DNA of 9,045 bases from Paracoccaceae bacterium (GTDB lineage: Bacteria; Pseudomonadota; Alphaproteobacteria; Rhodobacterales; Rhodobacteraceae): assembly GCA_023254015.1 (NCBI GenBank), contig JALQYS010000107.1, positions 1 through 9,045 of the forward strand. Reading direction: 5' to 3'. The notes under the pieces were generated by a model. It searched no databases, was not told the DNA's origin, and saw only the letters and a list, made by a program, of their open reading frames with translations. How positions within the stretch are numbered: position 1 is the first letter of the stretch; each line of letters begins with the position of its first letter. Made by a program: the position numbers and the translations under genes. Positions 5,517 through 9,045 of this stretch are shown here, piece after piece.

Positions 5517-6338
5517 CTAGCCGCGCCGCTTTTCCCAAAGATCCGGCCGCCGCGCCTGCGTCAGCTGTTCGGCCTCGGCCCGGCGCCACTTTGCGATCTT
5601 GCCATGGTCGCCGCTGGTCAGCACTGCCGGGATCTCGCGGCCTTCCCAGATTTGCGGGCGGGTATATTGCGGATGTTCCAACAGGCCGTTGGAATGGCTT
5701 TCCTCCTCAATGCTTTCGGCATTGCCCAGAACGCCGGGAATCAGCCGCACCGTGGCATCCAGCATCGCCTGCGCAGCGATCTCACCGCCGGTCAGCACGA
5801 AATCACCTAGGCTCACCTCCTCGATCTGCCAATGGTCCAGCACCCGCTGGTCCACCCCCTCGAACCGGCCACAGAGCAGCGTGATCCCCTCGGCCGCAGC
5901 CCAGCGCCGCGCCGTAGCCTGATCGAACGGCTTGCCGCGCGGTGAGAGGTAGACCACCGGCCAGCGCCCGCGATCCTTGGGCGTGCCGTCGGCCGCCACT
6001 TTCAGCGCCGCGTCCACCACATCGGCCCGCAGCACCATCCCCGCCCCGCCGCCTGCGGGCGTATCATCGACATTGCGGTGCTTTCCGATGCCAAAGGGCC
6101 GCAGGTCAATCGGCTCCAGCCGCCAGCGCCCCATCTCCAGCGCCTTACCCGTCAGCGACAGGCCCAGCGTGCCCGGAAAGGCATCGGGAAACAGCGTGAT
6201 GATCCGCGCCACCCAGGCGCCCTTCAGCAACATCGGCTCTTCCATCAGCACCCGCGGCTTGAGGCTGGCGCTGATCTGCAGCCGCCCGTGGGATTTCGGT
6301 GCCGGAAGGGGTGGCGTGTCGGCGGGGGTGTCGGTCAT
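5517..6338 (-). CDS. trmD: tRNA (guanine-N1-)-methyltransferase TrmD
   Basis: This 273-residue SPOUT enzyme uses S-adenosylmethionine to methylate N1 of G37, next to the anticodon, preventing +1 frameshifting. Visible family motifs are ARIITLFPDAFPG (44-56), HRNVDDTPAGGGAGMV (87-102, typical D(D/T)xPxGGGxGM), the knot/SAM-binding CGRFEGVDQR (156-165), SLGDFVLTGGEIAA (176-189) and GLLEHPQYTRP (218-228). The residue corresponding to catalytic Asp169 of the E. coli enzyme appears as Glu213 in an EEESHSNG segment. The first ~38 residues (Pro/Thr-rich, then SHGRLQISASLKPR) are an extension relative to E. coli TrmD. The start at CAT 6336-6338 is chosen because GGAAGAG (complement of 6345-6351) lies 6 nt upstream; an ATG two codons earlier would have no spacer. 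It is the last visible gene of the rpsP-rimM operon. Confidence 0.95.
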   Translation of the reverse strand: MTDTPADTPPLPAPKSHGRLQISASLKPRVLMEEPMLLKGAWVARIITLFPDAFPGTLGLSLTGKALEMGRWRLEPIDLRPFGIGKHRNVDDTPAGGGAGMVLRADVVDAALKVAADGTPKDRGRWPVVYLSPRGKPFDQATARRWAAAEGITLLCGRFEGVDQRVLDHWQIEEVSLGDFVLTGGEIAAQAMLDATVRLIPGVLGNAESIEEESHSNGLLEHPQYTRPQIWEGREIPAVLTSGDHGKIAKWRRAEAEQLTQARRPDLWEKRRG

Positions 6339-6417
6339 GATCATCTCTTCCGGGCGGGTCTGCCCCTGCTTTACCCCCGTCGCGGCCCTCAGGGCAAGGC
6401 TGGCCCCTGATCCGGGC

Positions 6418-7278
6418 CTAGGCCCGACCTGCCGCTTCAGCCCCCCACCCGGATGCGGCGGCTGCGGCAAAAGACCCCTCTTCCCCATGGCGCGCCAAAG
6501 CGGCCTGCAGGTCAGCCACGTCCGGGCAATCGCCGGCCAGATCGGGCCGCGCCGCCACCAACGCCGCACAGCGCCCGGCAAAAAGCAGGCCTTCCCCGGA
6601 ACCGGCCACAGCGTCGAACACCGCCTTCGGATAGCCGCCCCCCGTCAGCGCCGCCGCCACCTCGGGCCGGGTGGCATGCAGCACCGCCGCGCGCCGCAGC
6701 ACCGGCCCGGCCGTTCCACCCTGAATCTGCCCCATCAGCGCCCGCCGCAAATCATCGGGCCCGACCTGCAATCCCATCGCGACCAGATGACCCTCCAGCA
6801 CCTCTGGCGTCACATCTTCGGGCAGCGCGGCCAACGCCGCCACCATCCGCCCCGCCGCCGCAGCGCCCGCCTGACCGGCCTCCGGCATCCCGTTCCGGGC
6901 CTTGGTCTCGGCATGCCAGGGGTCCCAGACCATCCGCGCCAGCGGGATCGACAGGAACGAGATCGCCACCGGCAGCATCAGCGGAAAGGGCGGCAGCGCC
7001 GCCAGAACACCGCCGATCCCCCGCCCGATGCCAAAGCAGACCGCCACCAGAAGCACCTGCACCGCGCCTTGGCTGGCCAGCGTTACCGCCGCCTCGGGCC
7101 GTGCCCAGTCGGCCGGTCGTCGCGGCCAGATCTGTGGGCGCAGGATGAACAACCACAGCAGAAAGATCGCCACAAAGACCGGAATGACCCGCCAGCCAAA
7201 ACCGCCCAGACCCGCCAGCAGCGGCCCGAAATACAAAAGCGCCGTCGCGCCTTGCAGCAACCTTTGCCTGTTTTCCAT
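6418..7278 (-). CDS. Hypothetical integral membrane protein between rimM and trmD
   Basis: I do not recognise a named family for this 286-residue protein. The N-terminal half shows four probable transmembrane helices: about 7-26, 31-47, 67-92 and 97-116, joined by short basic or Trp/Pro-rich loops (RPQIWPRRPADW at 47-58). From about 118 (DPWHAETKARNGMPEAG) the chain becomes a soluble Ala-rich helical domain with no transmembrane segment and no catalytic motif I can identify. Topology therefore suggests a membrane anchor with a cytosolic C-terminal domain of ~165 residues. It is co-oriented in the ribosome-maturation operon, 45 nt after rimM and 79 nt before trmD, so it is almost surely co-transcribed; a role in ribosome or tRNA maturation is not implied by the sequence. 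The start at CAT 7276-7278 has a G-rich but weak Shine-Dalgarno (GGGGCGGGA). Confidence 0.75.
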   Translation of the reverse strand: MENRQRLLQGATALLYFGPLLAGLGGFGWRVIPVFVAIFLLWLFILRPQIWPRRPADWARPEAAVTLASQGAVQVLLVAVCFGIGRGIGGVLAALPPFPLMLPVAISFLSIPLARMVWDPWHAETKARNGMPEAGQAGAAAAGRMVAALAALPEDVTPEVLEGHLVAMGLQVGPDDLRRALMGQIQGGTAGPVLRRAAVLHATRPEVAAALTGGGYPKAVFDAVAGSGEGLLFAGRCAALVAARPDLAGDCPDVADLQAALARHGEEGSFAAAAASGWGAEAAGRA

Positions 7279-7280
7279 TC

Positions 7281-7322
7281 CCGCCCCGCCCGTTTTCCGC
7301 GCATCAAAGCGCGACGGGGCGG
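7281..7322 (-). promoter_or_regulatory. Hairpin covering the ribosome-binding site of the membrane-protein gene
   Basis: CCGCCCCG (7281-7288) pairs with CGGGGCGG (7315-7322), and CGCGC (7298-7302) with GCGCG (7309-7313) inside. On the minus-strand mRNA the 3' arm is the G-rich Shine-Dalgarno just before ATG 7278, and the 5' arm begins 1 nt after the rimM stop. It may mask the site until ribosomes finishing rimM open it (translational coupling), or weakly terminate. Function is inferred. Confidence 0.4.
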
Positions 7323-7323
7323 T

Positions 7324-7827
7324 TTAGTCCAGCCCCTCGGGCAGATCGACGATGACACGCCCGGCGGCCAGATCCACCGTCGGCACCACGGCCAGCGTGA
7401 AGGGCAGCATCAGCGAGGATTTCCGCCCCGGCCCGTTGATTTCCAGAATATCGCCCGCACCATGGTTGTGCACGGCAATCACCCGCCCCAGGGCCACACC
7501 GCCGGTATCCAGCGCCTCAAGCCCGATCAGATCGGAATGATAGAATTCGTCGTCCGGCAGCTTGGGCAGCTTTGCCCGGTCAACATAAAGCTCGACCCCA
7601 CGCAGCGCGTCAGCCTCTTCCTTAGTCTTGACGCCCGACACGCGCGCCCCCAGACCGCCCGAGACCGGCCGCGTCAGCCGGACCGTGAAACTGCGGCCGC
7701 CGTCCTTGGTGAAAAGCGGGCCGTAATCGGCAATCGCCGTCGGTTCGGCGCAATAGGATTTCAGGCGCACCTCACCAGTCACGCCAAAAGCGCCCCCGAT
7801 TACCCCGACACAGATACGGTCAGACAT
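7324..7827 (-). CDS. rimM: Ribosome maturation factor RimM
   Basis: This 167-residue 30S assembly factor helps mature the head of the small subunit, acting near S19 and the 3' domain of 16S rRNA. The N-terminal RimM domain begins VGVIGGAFGVTGEVRLKSY (8-25), with the family G-x-x-G-x-x-G-E-x-R pattern. The C-terminal PRC-barrel follows DDEFYHSDLIGLEAL (92-106), then GRVIAVHNHGAGDILEI (114-130) and MLPFTLAVVPTVDL (140-153). Length is typical of the family. The start at CAT 7825-7827 (MSDRICVG) is preferred over an in-frame ATG 17 codons upstream, because the extra segment runs through the rpsP/rimM hairpin and GGGGAC lies 7 nt before the chosen ATG. It follows rpsP with a 60-nt gap. Confidence 0.94.
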   Translation of the reverse strand: MSDRICVGVIGGAFGVTGEVRLKSYCAEPTAIADYGPLFTKDGGRSFTVRLTRPVSGGLGARVSGVKTKEEADALRGVELYVDRAKLPKLPDDEFYHSDLIGLEALDTGGVALGRVIAVHNHGAGDILEINGPGRKSSLMLPFTLAVVPTVDLAAGRVIVDLPEGLD

Positions 7828-7849
7828 GGCCCGTCCCCAATAGCAAACC

Positions 7850-7876
7850 GCAGGCCCCCGGGTGTCGGGGGCCTGC
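7850..7876 (-). terminator. Hairpin between rpsP and rimM, possible attenuator
   Basis: GCAGGCCCCCG (7850-7860) and CGGGGGCCTGC (7866-7876) form a perfect 11-bp stem with a 5-nt loop, starting 11 nt after the rpsP stop. On the minus strand only GGTTTGC follows, not a full T-run. It is best read as a partial terminator or RNA-stabilising hairpin that could raise S16 output over RimM and TrmD. Confidence 0.6.
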
Positions 7877-7887
7877 AAAGGCTGAGA

Positions 7888-8241
7888 TCACTCGGCAGCC
7901 GGAGCTTCGGCGCGGGCGGCCTTCTTGGCGGCGCGCTCGGCCATCGCCTTGCCGGGGGTGCCGGTCTTGGGGTTCGAACGGGCCTTCTTGGCCAGAACGC
8001 CGGCCGATTCCAGGAAGCGCGCGACACGGTCGGTCGGCTGAGCGCCCAGCGCCAGCAGTTCCTTGATCCGGTCCAGGTTCATCACGACGCGGTTCGCGTC
8101 ATCCTTGGCCAGCATCGGGTTGTAGGTGCCCAGCTTCTCCAGGAAGCGGCCGTCGCGCGGCATGCGGCTGTCGGTCAGCACGATGGCATAGTGCGGGCGC
8201 TTTTTCGAACCGCCGCGGGCAAGACGGATTTTGGTAGCCAT
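7888..8241 (-). CDS. rpsP: 30S ribosomal protein S16
   Basis: The 117-residue protein contains the S16 core: MATKIRLARGGSKKRPHY (1-18), IVLTDSRMPRDGRFLEKLGTYNP (20-42) and the helix MNLDRIKELLALGAQPTDRV (54-73). It is longer than the 82-residue E. coli protein because of a charged Ala/Lys/Glu-rich tail (about 84-117), a common extension in alphaproteobacteria. S16 binds 16S rRNA in the body of the small subunit and is needed for its assembly. The start at CAT 8239-8241 has AAGGAG on the minus strand with a 7-nt spacer. The longer open frame upstream runs through intergenic palindromes and is not used. Confidence 0.97.
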   Translation of the reverse strand: MATKIRLARGGSKKRPHYAIVLTDSRMPRDGRFLEKLGTYNPMLAKDDANRVVMNLDRIKELLALGAQPTDRVARFLESAGVLAKKARSNPKTGTPGKAMAERAAKKAARAEAPAAE

Positions 8242-8300
8242 GGGTAGTCTCCTTGGGTTGATCGTCAGGCGGGGCATCCCCGCCGTTAGGGTTGTCGTCG

Positions 8301-8315
8301 GGCAGTTTTTCTGCC
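8301..8315. repeat. Small hairpin in the rpsP leader
   Basis: GGCAG (8301-8305), a TTTTT loop and CTGCC (8311-8315) lie between chorismate mutase and rpsP. The stem is short, and its role, if any, in the rpsP 5' UTR is unknown. Confidence 0.35.
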
Positions 8316-8329
8316 GTCCGGGGTTTCGT

Positions 8330-8352
8330 AGGATGGGTGATTCACCCATCCT
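8330..8352. repeat. REP-like palindrome between chorismate mutase and rpsP
   Basis: AGGATGGGTG (8330-8339) is followed by loop ATT and CACCCATCCT (8343-8352), a 10-bp perfect stem 8 nt after the chorismate mutase stop. Similar GGATGGGTGA/TCACCCATCC palindromes are, from memory, dispersed in many proteobacterial genomes. There is no T-run on the minus strand (CACCCATCCTACG), so it is a candidate repetitive extragenic palindrome or mRNA 3'-end element more than a terminator. Confidence 0.6.
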
Positions 8353-8360
8353 GCCTTGGG

Positions 8361-8657
8361 TTATTTCTGCAGCCTTTCGTGATGCCTGATGACTTCACTG
8401 ATGATGAAGTTCAGGAATTTCCTGGCGAATTCCGGGTCAAGGTCGGCCTCCTCGGCCAGCCGCTCCAGCCGCTCGATCTGCCGGGCCTCGCGCATCGGGT
8501 CAGAGGGCGGCAGGTCATGCACCGCCTTCAGCCGGCCCACGGCCTGCGTGTGCTTGAAGCGTTCGGCCAGCGTAAAGACCAGAATGGCATCGAGCCGGTC
8601 GATCGACTGGCGATGCTCTTTCAAGATCTCGGCGGCGCGTTGGGTGGCGTCGGTCAT
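8361..8657 (-). CDS. Chorismate mutase, AroQ class, monofunctional
   Basis: This 98-residue all-helical AroQ-type mutase converts chorismate to prephenate for Phe/Tyr synthesis in the cytoplasm. Residues matching the E. coli active site are Arg16 (R11), Arg33 (R28), Lys44 (K39), Asp53 (D48), Arg56 (R51) and Glu57 (E52). The helix-3 position equivalent to Q88 seems to be His92 in the SEVIRHHE segment. There is no prephenate dehydratase or dehydrogenase fusion. The ATG overlaps the TGA of the upstream acetyltransferase (ATGA, 8654-8657), and GGAG (complement of 8666-8669) lies 8 nt upstream, which implies translational coupling. rpsP follows after a 119-nt gap that may carry its own promoter. 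It could instead be an isochorismate pyruvate-lyase-type enzyme, but the family resemblance favours chorismate mutase. Confidence 0.9.
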   Translation of the reverse strand: MTDATQRAAEILKEHRQSIDRLDAILVFTLAERFKHTQAVGRLKAVHDLPPSDPMREARQIERLERLAEEADLDPEFARKFLNFIISEVIRHHERLQK

Positions 8658-9045
8658 GCGGCAGACTCCGGTCCGGGGTGACGATAGATCAGGCTTTTGC
8701 CATAGACTTCATGGGTAAATTCCCCCTCCAGCGTGCAGCCCATCCGGGCCGCCAGCGCCTCGGACCGGGCGTTGCCATCGACGATCAGCGAAATCGCCGT
8801 CGTCCAGCCCAGCACCTCATAGGCCCAGGCCCGCGCGGCGGTTGCGGCCTCAAAGGCCACACCCTTGCCCTCGGCCTGCGGCGCCCAGATTGACCAGCCG
8901 ATTTCCGGCTCGGGCCAGCCTTCGGGGAACCAGGGGCCAGACATGCCCAAGGGGGCGTCGGTGGCCTTGTCGGCGATGATGAACATCGAATAGCCGCGCA
9001 AGGCCCAATGCCCGGTCAGATGGCCGAAGGCCCGCCACGCCTGCA
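8654..9045 (-). CDS. GNAT-family N-acetyltransferase, 5'-truncated
   Basis: About 130 C-terminal residues are visible; the frame is open to the window edge, so the N-terminus is missing. A TTG at 8999-9001 is an internal Leu codon, because the sequence before it (FGHLTGHWALRGYSMF) already fits the family. The segment PEPEIGWSIW precedes the acetyl-CoA-binding PQAEGKGVAFEAA, which matches motif A (Q/R-x-x-G-x-G/A). NARSEALAARMGCTLEGEF matches the RimJ/RimL-like pattern 'N..S..LA.R.GF..EG'. It should transfer acetyl from acetyl-CoA to an amine; the substrate cannot be told (protein N-terminus, spermidine-like or antibiotic). It overlaps chorismate mutase by 4 nt, so the two are co-translated. 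Confidence 0.88.
   Translation of the reverse strand, partial: QAWRAFGHLTGHWALRGYSMFIIADKATDAPLGMSGPWFPEGWPEPEIGWSIWAPQAEGKGVAFEAATAARAWAYEVLGWTTAISLIVDGNARSEALAARMGCTLEGEFTHEVYGKSLIYRHPGPESAA

Noticed and set aside
7828..7878. RimM start 17 codons upstream
   Set aside because: The extra segment would be encoded by the intergenic hairpin; MSDRICVG fits the family N-terminus.
5977..8247. 756-codon plus-strand frame antisense to trmD, the membrane protein, rimM and rpsP
   Set aside because: It covers four well-supported genes on the other strand, and its translation is low-complexity Arg/Pro/His sequence.
8999..9001. TTG start of the acetyltransferase
   Set aside because: Homology-like sequence continues upstream to the window edge, so the gene is simply truncated.

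Overview
The window is high-GC DNA that reads as a chromosome of an alphaproteobacterium, most likely Rhodobacterales (Paracoccus/Rhodobacter-type). This rests on the look of the TrmD, RimM, S16, chorismate mutase and succinate-semialdehyde dehydrogenase proteins, on the gene order GNAT - chorismate mutase - rpsP - rimM - membrane protein - trmD, and on uniformly GC-rich codon use. Family assignments come from recognised motifs only; no database search was possible.

Left part (1-3069). A 5'-truncated hypothetical gene (+) converges with an alpha/beta hydrolase of kynurenine-formamidase type (-). That hydrolase diverges across a 108-nt promoter region from a complete gabD-like aldehyde dehydrogenase (+). 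gabD ends at a strong hairpin/T-run terminator. The rest of the gap carries two back-to-back, perfect 22-bp palindromes, both centred on TTGCAA.

Middle part (3067-5507). A short-chain dehydrogenase (-) has Asp where the catalytic Tyr of YxxxK is expected, and its ribosome-binding site plus start codon lie in a tandemly repeated 17-18 bp unit. Diverging from it is a secreted protein with a peptidoglycan-binding-like domain (+). A 389-nt, hairpin-rich non-coding stretch follows, then a small RTX (calcium-binding nonapeptide repeat) protein (+) whose strong Shine-Dalgarno lies oddly far from its first ATG.

Right part (5517-9045). This is a housekeeping operon on the minus strand, transcribed right to left: GNAT acetyltransferase (cut by the window edge), chorismate mutase (4-nt overlap), rpsP, rimM, an undescribed four-helix membrane protein, and trmD. 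It links ribosome assembly (S16, RimM) with tRNA m1G37 methylation (TrmD). trmD is the last gene and abuts the convergent RTX gene, so the usual downstream rplS is absent here. I see no phage, insertion sequence, CRISPR, tRNA or rRNA. No coherent new multi-gene system is visible; the most unusual items are regulatory or palindromic DNA and active-site substitutions.
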